Part shown: piece by piece, positions 36,703 through 48,459 of the stretch
Layout of the letters: each line of letters opens with the position of its first letter
How positions within the stretch are numbered: position 1 is the stretch's first letter
Origin: Auriscalpium vulgare
Lineage: Eukaryota; Basidiomycota; Agaricomycetes; Russulales; Auriscalpiaceae
Direction: 5' to 3'
Assembly: GCA_019915015.1 (NCBI GenBank)
Contig: JAHBBC010000039.1
Coordinates: 62,001-126,000, forward strand
Length of the DNA: 64,000 bases
Program-made: the position numbers and the translations under genes
The notes under the pieces: generated by a model
Databases searched by the model: none
What the model was told of the DNA's origin: nothing
What the model saw: only the letters and a program-made list of their open reading frames with translations

Positions 36703-39700
36703 CTATTCCTGACGATCCCCGGGATCGCCTCTTTGCCTTCCGCCACTCTGCCTGCGTGGCAGCGACCTAGGGTCGCTGACACCGCGTAGCTGGAGGTACT
36801 CCTCCAGTGCCTCTAGCTCGTCGCAGGTCTCGATCGCCTCCCAGGTGTGCTCTCCAAGAGACCACCTGACCTGGAGTTCGAGGTGATCACCGACCCATCG
36901 ATGGCCGGTGATCTCGTCGACAAACCACTCGTCGTCGTCGGGCTGTCCGAAGTCGTAGAATCGTTTCGATTCACGATTTGGGAACAACCGATCGTCGCTC
37001 GGGTGGTGTCGGCGGAGCAGTGACGCGTGGAACGTCGGGTGGATACGACGCACACGCAACTCCGTGGGCAGCTCGATCGTGTATACCGACTTGTCCGGGT
37101 TCGCGGCCACGACTCGATATGGCCCCACGTATTTCGGGAGCAGTTTGTGTGCCCGGCCCTTCGGGAGATTGAGGTTCTTGGTGCTGAGATACACCAAGTC
37201 GTCGACCTTAATCTCCTCGTCCAAGCGTCGATGCTTATTTGCCTGCGCGGTCTGCAAGACCCTACACTCGATTATCGCATCATGCGCCAGTTCCAGGTGT
37301 AGCTGGGCCTTCGCAGCGAAGTCCCGGACACCTGAGAACGTGGTCTGCGGTATCGTCGGGCCAAACATGCGCGGCATGTAGCCATAGTTGAGCTCGAACG
37401 GGGCGTGCCCCGTAGTTGCACTCGCACTCGAGTTCAACGCGAACTCAACTAGCGGCAGTTTATCCCGCCAGTCACGCTGGTCGGGCGCGACCAGGCTCCT
37501 GAGCATTTGCCCGATCGTGCGGATAGCTCGTTCCGTGACTCCATCAGTCTGGGGATGGAATGCGGTGGACATCAGGAGCTTGGTGCCCAACAGCCGGTGC
37601 AGTTCGCGCCAGAACGCCGACGTGAATTTCACGTCGCGATCAGACACGATTGACGCGGGAACTCCATGCAGCCGGACTATCTCTTTGAGATATAAGTCGG
37701 CGAGTTGAGCTGCCGTTGTCGTGGTGCGCATAGGGACTAGGTGCACCATGGACGTAAGACGGCAGATGACTACCCATAGGTAGTCATAGCCGTCTTGCTC
37801 GGGGAATGGTCCGGTGAAGTCCATCCCGATCGACTCCCAAGGTTGTGCCGGGATGGGGAGCGTGTGCAGTAGTCCAGCCGGGGCCTGGTTACCTGGCTTG
37901 GATGTCTGACAAGTCCCGCAGGACTTACAGAACTGCTCGATCTCGATGCCCATTCGTGGCCACCAGAACCACCGCCTGATGTACTCAGACGTTTTGTGGG
38001 CCCCCAGATGGCCGAGCGTGCGGTGAGCTGTGTCCGTGATAATTTCGCGGACTTTTCGCTTCCGCAGTAGGGCGTCAGGGACACAGAGTACCGTATTCCC
38101 AACTCGCGACTGCGAGTACCACTTGTCCTCCTTATTAGTGAAGCTAGCGAATTCCTCAGGGGACTTCACTATTTTCGCAAAGAAGGGGTCGGTGGGGTAT
38201 GCGGCCTGTATCGCAGATTCCCAGCCAGGCGACATCTCCATCTGCCTAGGCAATGATGGTCCATCGGTGAATGCGTCTTTCACTCGTACCTCAGGTGCGA
38301 GTGATGAGGATGGCTCTGCCCGGGCGGTGCTCCCCGGCGCGGTCGATTCGGGCGGTACCTCCGCCGCGATTGGTCGGGCGGGTAGTGCCACCTGGGCCTG
38401 GCTATCGTCGCGCGGGGCCTTAGCGCGATTTTTGGCAGGTTTAGCGGGCGGCTTGGTGATTGGGGCAGCATACTGTCTCAATTCCCTAGCCGCTCGATTC
38501 CTTTCAGAGTCTCGATTGCGCATGGTCATCGCGCGTAACTCGAGTACGCGCTCCGGGGATAGGTCGTCCATATCGGGGTCCAGTTGGACGTCGATGGTGA
38601 CTATCTCGGTGCCGGGCATGTCCGGAGGGACGGAGGCATAGTAGCGGGACATAGCGTCCGCTACTTTGTTGGCCTTGCCTTCAACGTACCGGATCTGCAT
38701 GTCGTATTTGGCTAGGAATTCCGCCCATCGAGCTTGTCGAGGCGACAAGTTCCTTTGCTGGTGGAAGAATTCCAATGCCTTATGGTCCGTGACTACAGTA
38801 AATCAACGACCGATTAACTTGTCCGACCACTTCGACAATGCTTCAAGTATCGCAATCGTCTCGTGCTCAAACGTACGATAATTGCGTTGCGCATCCGTAA
38901 AACGTTTCGACATCAGTCCCGCAGGACGACATGTCTCCCACGTGCTACCCTGCCCATACATCGCGCCGACTCCCCATGTGGAGGCGTCACAGATAACCCA
39001 TATCGTTTCTCCTGTGCGAGGATCGATCGGTTTTAGTATGGGCACTTTGCAGGCTATCGCCTTGATGGTCTCGAAGCACGACGTATGGATGGCTCTCCAC
39101 TGAAAGGAGCGTCCATTCTTCGTCATGCCAGATAGCACGGACGTATAGGCGGATACGTCGGGCATAAATTGAGCGAGGTATTGGACCAGCCCGAGAAACT
39201 GTAACACCTCATTGGTGTTAGTGGGTTGTGGCCAGTTCCGCACTTTAGACATTTTGTCCATATCGGCGTGCAGCCCTTGGTCATCGATGCGATGTCCGAG
39301 GCATTCCATGTCCTTTGAATATAGATCACATTTCTCCTTGCTGAGGAATAAGTGATTCTTTCTAAGGATGGCGAATACGGCGCGCAAATGTTCCTCATGG
39401 TCTTCGACCGTGTCGGAGAATATAAATATATCGTCGAGATATACATGCACGCAGATTCCGATGTGATCTCGAAAGATCACCGTCATGAGCCGCTGGAATG
39501 TAGCGGGAGCATTGCAATCTCCCTGTTGCATAACGTGGCTCACCAATGTGCCATATATCGTGGCGAACGCCGTTTTCCAGATATCATCGGGCTCGATGCG
39601 TATCTGTTCGTAGGCGTCGCTCATGTCGATCTTGGATCGGAACCTCGCGCGAGCGACGTCCATCCGAATCTGATCCTGATCGGGAAACGGCGTGACGTCC

Positions 39701-41264
39701 TTGTGCGTGTTGTCATTGCGCTTTCGCGCATCAACCACCGTACGTAGCTTCCCCGATTTCTTTGGTATACAAGGCAACGGGGCGGCCTGCGGAGCGGTGC
39801 ACATTTCCCACCATCCCGCCTCAACATAGCGCTTTATTTTCAACATGAGTTGAGGTTTTAGCGAGTCAGGGCATCGGGGAAGGTGGTACAAGCTGCGTAG
39901 CTTCTCATCGATTAGGTTAATGCGATGATTGACTTCTCTAAACGGTGGCAGCTCCGGGGGTACTGGACACATTAGGTCCGCCTCGGAGTCCATCCACCGC
40001 TGCCTCAGCTGGGCCCACTGATCCTCAGGATCAGCGGGTGTTGTGAGTCCCTCTGGGACTCCGCCCATTCCTTCTTCCTTCATACGCGCATGGTGCTTGG
40101 TGTGGACTTCCCTCATGGGAGGAGCCACCGAGGTGGCAGGCTCTACTTTCGTAGATCCCGCCGCGCGGCCTCATTCTTGCGCGGGGCGCGCTGCGTTGAT
40201 GCGCGCCGTCGTCATCGGTGCGCGAGCGCGTCTCCAGTGTCGTCGCGATCGTTGGGCTTCCTCCTGAGGAGTGAGCGCAACTATGCGTTGACCGTTGATG
40301 TTGATCGAGAGGTCGCCGAAGTCGAGGGCGACTCGGTTGCCATGGAGGAACGGGGTGCCCAGTATTATGTCGTAGTGGTCTATATTGGCCACATCGAGAT
40401 AGCACGCGACCTCCTGGCCATTCACCCCAACTATGCATCTCGTCCCATAGTTTATTTTGGACTTCGACCCTACAACACCCAGTTGGAGTGTCATGGGGTC
40501 GGTCAGCTCGAATATCCCTACGCGGGATACCGTGGCTGCCTCAGGGCTTATGCCGTTTGTAGTGCTCCCACTGTCAAACAGCGCAAATAGCGTCTCGCCA
40601 TTGATGTTCATATCAGCGGCGAGCACTATGTGCCTTGCCGTATCGCGGGTCGGCTGTTCCTCAGAGGGAACGTTGCGCCTGAGGTTGGCACTGTATACCC
40701 AGCGGGGTACTTCGGGCGTTATGGCGGGCAAGTTGGTATGCATTGCGCGCATGGCAAACAGCATGCTCGTGGTGCGTCGCGACAGTGCGTCTACGTACGC
40801 CGGGGGCGCTACGTATGTGGGTGCCGGCGGTGCTACGTCCGCTGCTGCGTCCCCTCCCCCTGCATGATGTGGCCATGCGTTGTCTGCGTCGTCACCGCGA
40901 GAGAACGTCGGCCCTCGGGGTCGGCGGCGCTCGAGTGCTGCTACGATGTTGAACGCGTTGCGCATCCCAGCGTTGTACGCAACTTCTTGCCGGGCCTCAG
41001 ACTGCTCGGTGCGCGAGAAGTGCATGATGGCTCGGGCGGCGGTGGCCAACCCAGCGTTGTAGCCGGCGTCGTATCGGTCATTCCGCAGGGACTGTCCGAT
41101 TTCCTCCGCAGCGTCGAGTGTGCCGTCTCCGCGCCGTGCATTGCGCCGGTGGTTTACGAACACCAGGCAGATAAAGCACTCGGCCGCGTGGATGGGGCCG
41201 AACTCCGGGTCGAACATCCACATATGTTCGAGTACAATGTTCATTCCAAGGGATAGGGCGGCGG
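36703..41264 (-). pseudogene. Outer element protease-RT-RNase H-integrase-chromodomain
   Basis: One minus-strand reading frame that continues from gag. The retropepsin has LFDSGSTTNGIS (about 40560). RT has ARFRSKIDMSDAYEQI and the active site VYLDDIFIFS. RNase H has VICDAS, FEHETIAILEAL and TVVTDHKALEFF. The integrase zinc domain shows HRTLGHLGAHKT and CKSCGTCQ, and the catalytic triad lies in GMDFTGPF, VSDRDVKFTS and HPQTDGVTERAIRT. A C-terminal chromodomain (VGDHLELQVRW, HTWEAIETCDELEALEEY) places it among chromoviruses. Two in-frame TGA codons break it: 40171-40173 (between protease and RT, ...AQE-TGA-GR) and 38803-38805 (LIGR-TGA-FTVV). Both fit CGA to TGA transitions. All catalytic residues are otherwise present. 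Confidence 0.92.
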
Positions 41265-41921
41265 TGATAGGTTCAGGCCGCGGGCAAGCGTGTAGCGAGA
41301 CGTCGCGAGACGGGGAAGCAGCATGCGAGGCGCAGGGTCGCGGGAGCGGGGGTGATGGGAACGTGGTCCGGCGACCCAGGAGCAACCGGGACTGGCGACG
41401 GAACGGATCACCGGAACGGGCTAGATCGGGAGGGCTTAGCGACGTAGGTAGAGCCACTACTTAGGGAGCTGCGCGAGACGTAGCAACCCAATCAACCTGT
41501 GGGCGGCGCAAGCCACCCACACCCTTTACCTCACAGAAACTGTAGCCTGAGGCGCTACCAGACTTAGGAAGGAAGGACCCCACCGATGTGGGAACAGGTA
41601 GGCAGGCGGACAGGCAAGAGGGGGTGCGACGGCCCATAGGCGGACGCTTCGCACACGGGTGCGAAGCACTCGGAGGAGGATCCCGCAGAGGGCATCCCCA
41701 GGCAGGTGAGTGTTTAGTTTGGTGTTTAGGCGGTAGGAGGTGGCCCCGCACGACCGCGGGGAGGGCACGAAGCGCAACAGCGACACGAACACCTTCCCCC
41801 CTCAGCAAGACTAGTCACCCGGACTGGATCGCGACGTATAGGAGGCAGTGTTGGTGGTTGTTGTCCTGTGAGGCACTCGCCGCACGCCCCGCTAGGGTCC
41901 GTCCCGGGTGAAAGCATATCA
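41265..41921 (+). repeat. 5' LTR of the inner element
   Basis: 657 bp, TGATA...TATCA. Includes a perfect 9-bp hairpin (GCTTCGCAC/GTGCGAAGC, about 41645-41666). Confidence 0.95.
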
Positions 41922-41924
41922 TTT

Positions 41925-41941
41925 TGGAGCCCACCGCGAGG
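41925..41941 (+). other. Probable primer binding site of the inner element
   Basis: TGGAGCCCACCGCGAGG starts 3 nt after the 5' LTR and begins with TGG, complementary to the CCA end of a tRNA. Which tRNA cannot be said from here. Confidence 0.5.
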
Positions 41942-42011
41942 GGTATGGTGATGACGATCGTGTTCGAGCTTTAAAATCAGCCTCGTAGACGGCACCCGGT
42001 CGCTGATCAAC

Positions 42012-44313
42012 ATGGCGCCGAAACCCAAGATAGCCCACCTCCCAACGCGAACACAGCCGCAGAGGACCACGAGGGCGGACGCTCGCAATACGTCGCGACA
42101 GGCGGCCATAGAGGCAGAAATCGAGGAACCACAAGACGAACAGGGGGAAGTCTCATCGCTATCAAGTCTGCCATCAGAAGAAGAGGATCCGCATGGACCG
42201 ACCCTCAGTAGGGAGATCCGACGCGCCGGAGAGGACCCTAGGTCCCTGATCACAGGAGGGGATCGCGTCACGATCGAGGGACTAGAAGGTTTGCTTCTGA
42301 ATTCTGATGGTGGCGATAGCGACCATCACACACGGCATGATCCGGAAGGGGAATGCTCGAGGAACGAACGGGTCAGTCCGGGATGGGGACGGGCCGTTTC
42401 CTTACAAGATAGGACTTCGCAAAACGTCGCGGAAGCTAGCAACAATCCCCAAGAAGCTCCATCAAGCCGTTCGAACCCCAGCAACCCAAAGTCGCCAACA
42501 CAGTCAGGAATGAGTACACAGCAACAAGGAACAGGAACAGGTGGAGGAGGCGGCGGCGGAGGCGGAGGCGGTGGAGGAGGGGGAGGCGGCGGACAACAGG
42601 CAATACCGCCTCAGCCCAACGTCGCGCCAGTCGCAATGCCTACCCGCGGGGACCGCAACGCACCGTCTTTCAATCAGAAGGCCCGCGAGTTACCGCGTTA
42701 CTTCGACGAGCTGAACCATCTCTTTGCCCGGGCTCAACTAGCGGATGATACGGCGAAGAAGGGCCATGCAGTGCGTTACCTAGACGTCGCGACGGCTGAG
42801 GAGTGGGAAGCGAGGCCGGAGTTTAAGGATCCCACCAAGACCTACCAAGACTTTCAGGACGCCATTGTTAAACTGTACCCGGGAGCCGATGAGGACCGCA
42901 AGTATACCATCGCGGACATGGACGCGCTCGTAGGCAGTCGGTACCGTCTGGGCATTGCGTCCGGCGGCGAGCTCAGCGAATTCTATCGGCAGTTCTTCGC
43001 GATCACCGACTTCCTGGTTAAGAAAAGCAGGATCTCGACCCGTGAGCGCGATATCGCGTTCCTTCGCGCTTTCCAGGACAGCCTCATGAACAGGGTGGCG
43101 ACGAGACTGCAGATCAAATTGCCGGACCACGATAAAGAAACACCGTACCCCATGGCCGACGTGCTAGAGGCAGGAGAGTACGAGCTGAGGGGCACTCCCT
43201 CAATCGTACCAGCGGTCAGCGCAGGACCGGCAGTGGCGGTTGCAACGACGGAGCCTGTAATCAAAATAGAACAGTTTCAAGAAGCAATCAAAGCCGCGGT
43301 TGCCGAACAGTTCGCGCGGATGCTCGTCAACCAGGGGAACGGCGGAGGTCAGAGGGGTTATGGGGGTACCTCGGGAACTCAACAGCCGCGCGCCACGCAA
43401 GGAAATCAAGGCGGACAGGGAGGGCCGTCAGGATGCCTTTTCTGCGGCCAAACGGGGCACTTCGTCAGGGAATGTATGGTGGTCCAGGACTACATCGCGA
43501 CGGGTCGCGTATCTAGGGACCACAACAACCGGGTCGTTCTGAAGGGTGGAGGACTTATCCCGCTAGGAGAAGGCCCGCTGAAGCAGCGTGTGGATGCGTA
43601 CTACGCCGGGAATCAACACGGACAGTCAGAAGCCATGATGCTGACGACGATGGACTACGAGCCAGTGCCGGCCAAAGTGCAGACGGTCGCCGGCCTAATC
43701 CAACTGACGCCGCAATTGACCGACGAAGACAGAATGACGGAGCTCCAGCAGGAGATGGCAGTGCTCCTGACGGCCCGAGCGGAAAGGCAAGCTCAGAAGG
43801 AACGCCGGCAGGCCGCACTGGACGCGGGCGAGTTTCCCCAGGCAATAGGGCTGCTGCCTGGCGAGCGCGAAAGATCGCGACGAATTCCAGAGGTGGTCAT
43901 TCCGAAGAGGAAGCCGTTTACGCAAGCCAAGAAGCAGGTTTCCTTCGAGCCGGAGGCCGTCGACCGACCAGGGGAGACTGGGGATAGCGCAGACAAACAA
44001 AGGCAGGCCGACGAAGACACCACAGCGGGTGAGGAGCCGTTAACACCTCCGATCCACCCTTTCGCGAAGGTGCCCGACGCGACGTACATAGGGCCGGCAA
44101 GTTACCAACGAAGCGCGGGGCAGCGCAAGGCGGACCCAGCATACAATAAGGTCGCCCCGGTCCGCGACCCCGTAATAGCAAGTAAGGTTTATGAGAGGGC
44201 CATGAATGCGGAGGTCACCTTGACACAGAGGGAGCTCATGTCCATTGCCCCGGAAGTACGCGCTCAAGTTCGCAACGTGGTGACCCCTAAGCGGGTCCCA
44301 AACGAGGCAAGAG
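42012..44313 (+). pseudogene. Inner element gag, cut by element D
   Basis: ATG at 42012 (MAPKPKIAHLP). Gag capsid-like region with LPRYFDELNHLFARAQ, AVRYLDVATAEEWEA, LIRYRLG-like SRYRLGIASGGELSEFYRQF and RDIAFLRAFQDSL. A CCHC zinc knuckle CLFCGQTGHFVREC lies around 43435-43476. A GGAGGC microsatellite (42541-42594) encodes about 19 glycines, an unusual flexible insert. The frame runs towards protease (EPLTPPIHPFAKV, PKRVPNEARV) but is broken at 44314/44315 by insertion of element D; the same frame resumes at 48460. The few codons after 44314 up to the stop at 44366 belong to element D. Confidence 0.9.
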
Positions 44314-44349
44314 TTACGATTACTCTTAATCGTTTCTTTCTTCAACCAA

Positions 44350-45270
44350 GTCAGGCCAAAACGTGAACACATTATAAGTCGCTTTAGGAAATAGATCCCA
44401 CGGTCAAGTCGCGTCGTCCCAACTGCCTTTTTCAGTAATTCTTAGCTAAGCAGGTCCTGCCGCACCTTGCAGGATCCTCACACTTCAACTATAGCACTAG
44501 CATGGTTCTCATGACGAGTACTCTTCATTATGATTCCTCCTAATCATTTATTTCCTTCATCAGTCAGGCAAAATGCATGCATTAGAAAGATTGCTCTAGG
44601 AGATATGTCCCAAAGCTTGGACTAAAGTCAAGTCGTGTCATCCCACCTGCCTAATTCTGTAATTCTTAGCTAAGTAGCTACTGCCTGCCCTGTGATTTAC
44701 ACACCTTTGCACTGCAAAGACACTCGTGTCTGCGAGTATTTTGCATTTTCCAAGCTAATTAGCATTGATATACACATGATACCAATTGTTCTCAAGTCAG
44801 AAGAGAAGGCCTTCTAACTTCCCTTTTTGGTAACATGTTCCCACGGGGTGACAATGGTGAGGTTGGCAATTGGGAGGGCTCTAGTTGCTAACTACCATGC
44901 ATTATATATACCAGAAGTGTTGAAAGGATGTTGATCATGTGAATAGCCAATAATATAATTCCTCAACAAGCGTGGGAAAATGACGCAGTTGAATCAGGCA
45001 GACTGGGATTTTTGCCGGTCAATGAGTCATTGCTTACTAATCCCGGGGATAAAGTACCCGGTTACCCGGTAATTGAGCAATTTTTAGCTAAGTAGCTCCT
45101 GCCCAATGTTTTTCAACACCTTCTCACTTCCAAAGACACTCATGTCTGCAAGTATTTTGCGTTTTGCAAGCTAACCAGCAACAATATGAACATGTTTTCA
45201 ATTGTTCTCGAGTCAGCAGAAAATACTGCACGATTTCCATTTTAGGTAATATTTCCCCACGGGTAGGCCA
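44350..45270. repeat. Three diverged copies of a ~300-420 bp unit
   Basis: Starts near 44352, 44566 and 44994 (TCAGGC...). Shared strings: TTAGCTAAGTAGCT or near, followed by CTGCC; CAAAGACACTC-TGTCTGC-AGTATTTTGC in copies 2 and 3; CAATTGTTCTC-AGTCAG; and GGTAA-ATGTTCCCACGGG or near. The copies are heavily diverged and non-coding. They form the left part of element D. Confidence 0.65.
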
Positions 45271-45392
45271 AACACGCAACCATGACGCATCAACCGGCAC
45301 TTTCAACTGTGTGCAGGTTTAAACGCGTCATGGTGCACAACCCGGCTACTACAATACCCGGGCTGAATAATTATATTATTAAAAAGTCGCAC

Positions 45393-45466
45393 AGAGGGAG
45401 AATTGAACCTACAACCTCTTGGTTCTTTATATCAACCAATAGTATTGACCACTACACTACAAGGCC
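45393..45466 (-). ncRNA. tRNA-derived sequence with Pol III terminator
   Basis: On the minus strand the sequence has a D-arm/A-box (TAGTGTAGTGGTCAATAC), an anticodon-stem-like hairpin (TTGGTT/AACCAA) and a T-arm/B-box (AGGTTCAATTCTCC), correctly ordered and spaced over about 74 nt. TTTTT follows 7 nt after (45381-45385). The 5' and 3' acceptor strands do not pair, so it is not a functional tRNA but a tRNA pseudogene or SINE head. It lies in element D. Confidence 0.6.
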
Positions 45467-45587
45467 ATTCAGCTTTGTAGGATATGTACAGTACTTGTTG
45501 ACCTTCTATCTTCTCCTGCCCTACAAGACAATTTGCTCTTTGCATCAATTTCTTTTCCCTTCTGTGGTACTTTGGGAAAAGATATAT

Positions 45588-47165
45588 TACGATTCCCTGA
45601 GTTTACGAAGTTGAATCGTTTACTAGGGGGTTTTTCGAGGTTGTGCCTGCATCTATTCGGTCATGGTCGCCGGGTGCCGGTTTGATCCCCGGTTTGATCT
45701 CCGGTTCCTTTCCGTCCGGCCGGCCCGACCTCGCACCCACGCGTTGTCCCGCCTTGTCCCGCCACGGCGCTGTCCAGTGTCCTCGCCAAGGTCCTCGCAT
45801 GCCCACCGTCCTTGCACGTCGCACTCCCTCCTCGTCACGCTCGTCAACGTGCACCCAGGCAAGGTGAGTTTGTGTATAGTAGCTACTACGAGATTGCGCT
45901 GCCTCTAACCGCGCCCGCAGCACCACCGTCCCCAGCTCGTGCGGCGCCGCCCCAGCTCGCCCACGCCGCTCCAGCTCACCCGCCGCCGCTGCCACACCCT
46001 CCGCACCCTCCCAGCGCGTGCGCTGCTGCACCACCGGCCCCCCAGCGCGCCCGCCGCTGCACCACTGTCCCCCCAGCGTGCGCGCTGTCGCCCTAGCAAC
46101 GGCCGCGGCGCCCAGCTCGCCCGCCCCGCTCCAGCTCGCCCGCCGCCGCTGCCACACCCTCCGCAACCTCCCAGCGCGCCCGCTGCTGCACCACCGTCCC
46201 CCTAGCGTGCGCGCCGTCGCCCTAGCAACGCCCACGCCGCCCAAGCTCGCCCGCGCCGCTCCAGCTCGCCCGCCGCCGCCACAACCTCCCAGCGCGCCCG
46301 CTGCACCCCCGGGGCTGCACAGGTGTCAGCGCGGTGCAGCGGCGGGGCCAAGTGTTCGGTGGCGGTCTGGGCGCACGCACAAGCAGGGTGCGAGACAAGT
46401 CGGTCGTCAGCCTCGCTGCCATCGCACTGCGCTGACAACTGCTCACCTCGACCTGTCGAGGAAGCCCAACGCGCGCCTCAGAGGCGACCTGGAAGCGGCG
46501 CCACGTAGGATCGTCGAGGGATCGCGGACCGCGACGATGCGCCAGTGCGTGGGGTACGCTGCCACCCTTCTGTGGCTACGCGTCCGTGGCCACGCGCCGC
46601 GCGCTGGCGTTGGACGGGCAGGCACAAGGTGAGGGCGTGGGGAAGATGCCGAGCGTGTTGCACGGGCGACGTCCGCGCTGCGCGCACAGCAGCATATGAG
46701 AGTGAGGTGAACATATTGACAGCCTCGCTGGCGTTTTGTCACACTGACAGCTACACACCTCTCAGGGCCCAATTTCAGCGGCACACGGGCGTGCTGTGGG
46801 AAGGCGGTCGCCATGGCGATCCGGTGGCGTTGAAGGACCAGTGAGCGCGGAAGGCCGAAGCTCAGCCCGCAGAGGAGCGCACGCGCGAATTATGCGGCCT
46901 GTTCATTCCGTAGTACGCTCGGCTCATTTCAGAATGTATTGTCTTTCAGCCCGTAAACTAGTATCAAAATATAAAACCATGCAGAGCTGGGAGATCGGGG
47001 CCTGCAGTCGTCGACGCATCCATCAATTTGGTGTTAATTCTCAAAGATTCATTTCGGCCATGCACCAACAGCACCACAATCACTTGCCTTACATGCTGTA
47101 ACCACATGTACATAATGTACAGGAATCGTATCGCCATGCTGAGCAGTGGCTCTCTAAAAGCTAGT
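45588..47165 (+). mobile_element. Element B: helentron-like element nested in element D
   Basis: Same 5' ~110 bp as element A (TACGATTCCCTGAG..., one mismatch over the first ~100 bp). 3' part: GGAATCGTA (47122-47130), hairpin GCCATGC/GCA-g-TGGC (47133-47150), then the identical 14 nt TCTCTAAAAGCTAG (47151-47164) and T. A and B are thus one family with the same ends and unrelated cargo. The interior is very GC-rich, with Pro/Ala/Arg-type frames and tandem repeats but no recognisable host gene. It is inserted in element D, which is in the inner retrotransposon, which is in the outer one. Confidence 0.78.
45940..46310. repeat. GC-rich tandem repeat (~170 bp unit, about 2.3 copies)
   Basis: Repeated blocks CAGCTCGCCCGCC, CCGCTGCCACACCCTCCGC, CCCAGCGCG and GTCGCCCTAGCAACG recur in order from about 45940, 46110 and 46235. 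They encode Pro/Ala-rich chance frames. They lie inside element B. Confidence 0.65.
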
Positions 47166-47339
47166 ATATATAAAGCTACAATTATTGTGATTTGCAAAAT
47201 GGATGAGATTCACTGAAAAAAAGAGTTCAGAGGTCTTCGACCCGTGGGCTGCGGCGCCACCAGGTGCCGTGGCTTTGCTCTTGACTCCAACGCTTACACA
47301 TCACCGCTGCTTCCCACAACATGTGACGTGTTGTCGCTG

Positions 47340-47685
47340 TCGTGCTGACGTGCCATGAGACATCGACAACATGTATCTCAGCTTCTACTGCACCTGTGGA
47401 GGTGGTTCTGGGCTCAATCGAGATAGTGATGTATACTATCATGACTGATTCACATATACATGCAATTCTATGGTGCTACTGTGGATAGAAATTACATACA
47501 TGTGAAAATGAAATACAACTCTTTTGCCGTGAAATACAGCATCAGATAAACTCTTGGGCATCTTAGGAATACATGACATCCAAGCCCTTGATTGAGCCTG
47601 GAACCGCCTCCATAGGCGTAGTGGAAGCCAAGATACACATTGTCGATGTCGTGTGGCACGTCAGCACAACGGTGACGGCACTGAT
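47340..47685. repeat. Inverted pair of related peptide-like segments
   Basis: 47340-47430 and 47595-47685 are inverted copies, about 80% identical over ~85 bp. Read outward-in, both encode the same pattern (IEP-T-S-G-VEA-IH-VDV-WHVSTT; minus strand for the left arm, plus for the right). Most differences are transitions, many of them synonymous. The origin is unknown. They lie in the right part of element D. Confidence 0.6.
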
Positions 47686-48459
47686 ACACATCGCTCCATG
47701 CCGCGAGGCGATCATTACAGAATTTTCGCACTTTCATCAAGTCGACAGACACACAATTCTGAAGATCGCAGCATCGCACAGCAGTGCTCCGACCACCTGA
47801 TTAGTTCTTCCAACCGCTCGCAAGATTGGAGTCTTGCAGAGCAGTCACGCAATCGGAATCATACCTTGAACACCACACTCGCGCCAGCGACGCTGTCGCA
47901 CGCAGCACACACAGTCATCCGACCACTTGCTCGTTGTTCCAACTGCCACCATGTGACCTCGAGCACAGCACCTCCCACAGCTGTCACAATGCGTCGGAAT
48001 TCCATCAGACATGTTTACTGTTGAGATTGGCATCAGAATGTATGCACGATGCCACTCCAGTCACTGTGACATCTGTATTCCTCTGCAGTCGCACTATTGT
48101 CCTCTGACCATTGTTCACCTCAGTTCTTGTACTCACACTGCATCGTTCTGATCCCGATTGTTTTGTATTTTTATCAGCGTCCCGATTATTGCCTCAGGAT
48201 TCTGACCACCATTCCGGAGCATTCTTACCGGAAGAATAATCACAACGTCACAACATTGCAACACTCACCTCCGACCACCTAGTGCATCGGAGCATGCAGG
48301 ATGTTGAGCTACCACCCAGTGATAGAGACAATCCCCAAGCCTAGACTGTCAGCAATTTTGCTTGGGTATATTTAATGGCCAAGCCCCTCTCCCCCCTGCC
48401 CCCTAAATGATTAAGAGTAATTGTACTGCCATGCTTGCACTGGCCATTTCCCACCAAGT

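Larger units (their letters stand above)
44315..48459 (+). mobile_element. Element D: helentron-like element inserted in the inner gag-pol
   Basis: 5' end TACGATTACTCTTAATC (44315-44331). Its inverted copy GATTAAGAGTAATTGTA (48409-48425) matches 16/17 and is followed by CT, a bulged hairpin GCCATGC/GCA-c-TGGC (48428-48444), exactly 14 nt (48445-48458, ending CCAAG) and T. Deleting it rejoins the inner gag-pol frame (AGA G|TA CCA GTA), which fixes the boundaries. The interior is AT-rich and has no Rep-helicase. It contains diverged tandem repeats, a tRNA-like sequence, element B and an inverted pair of peptide-like segments. It is the same superfamily as A-C; its last 14 nt closely resemble those of element C. 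Confidence 0.8.

Noticed and set aside
41265..41457. Coding start of the outer protease ORF inside the LTR
   Set aside because: The first ~64 codons of the open frame at 40171-41457 are LTR sequence; the protease is a continuation of gag, with no separate start.
45812..46632. Pro/Ala-rich ORFs in element B as host genes
   Set aside because: They arise from a GC-rich tandem repeat and are open in several frames at once.
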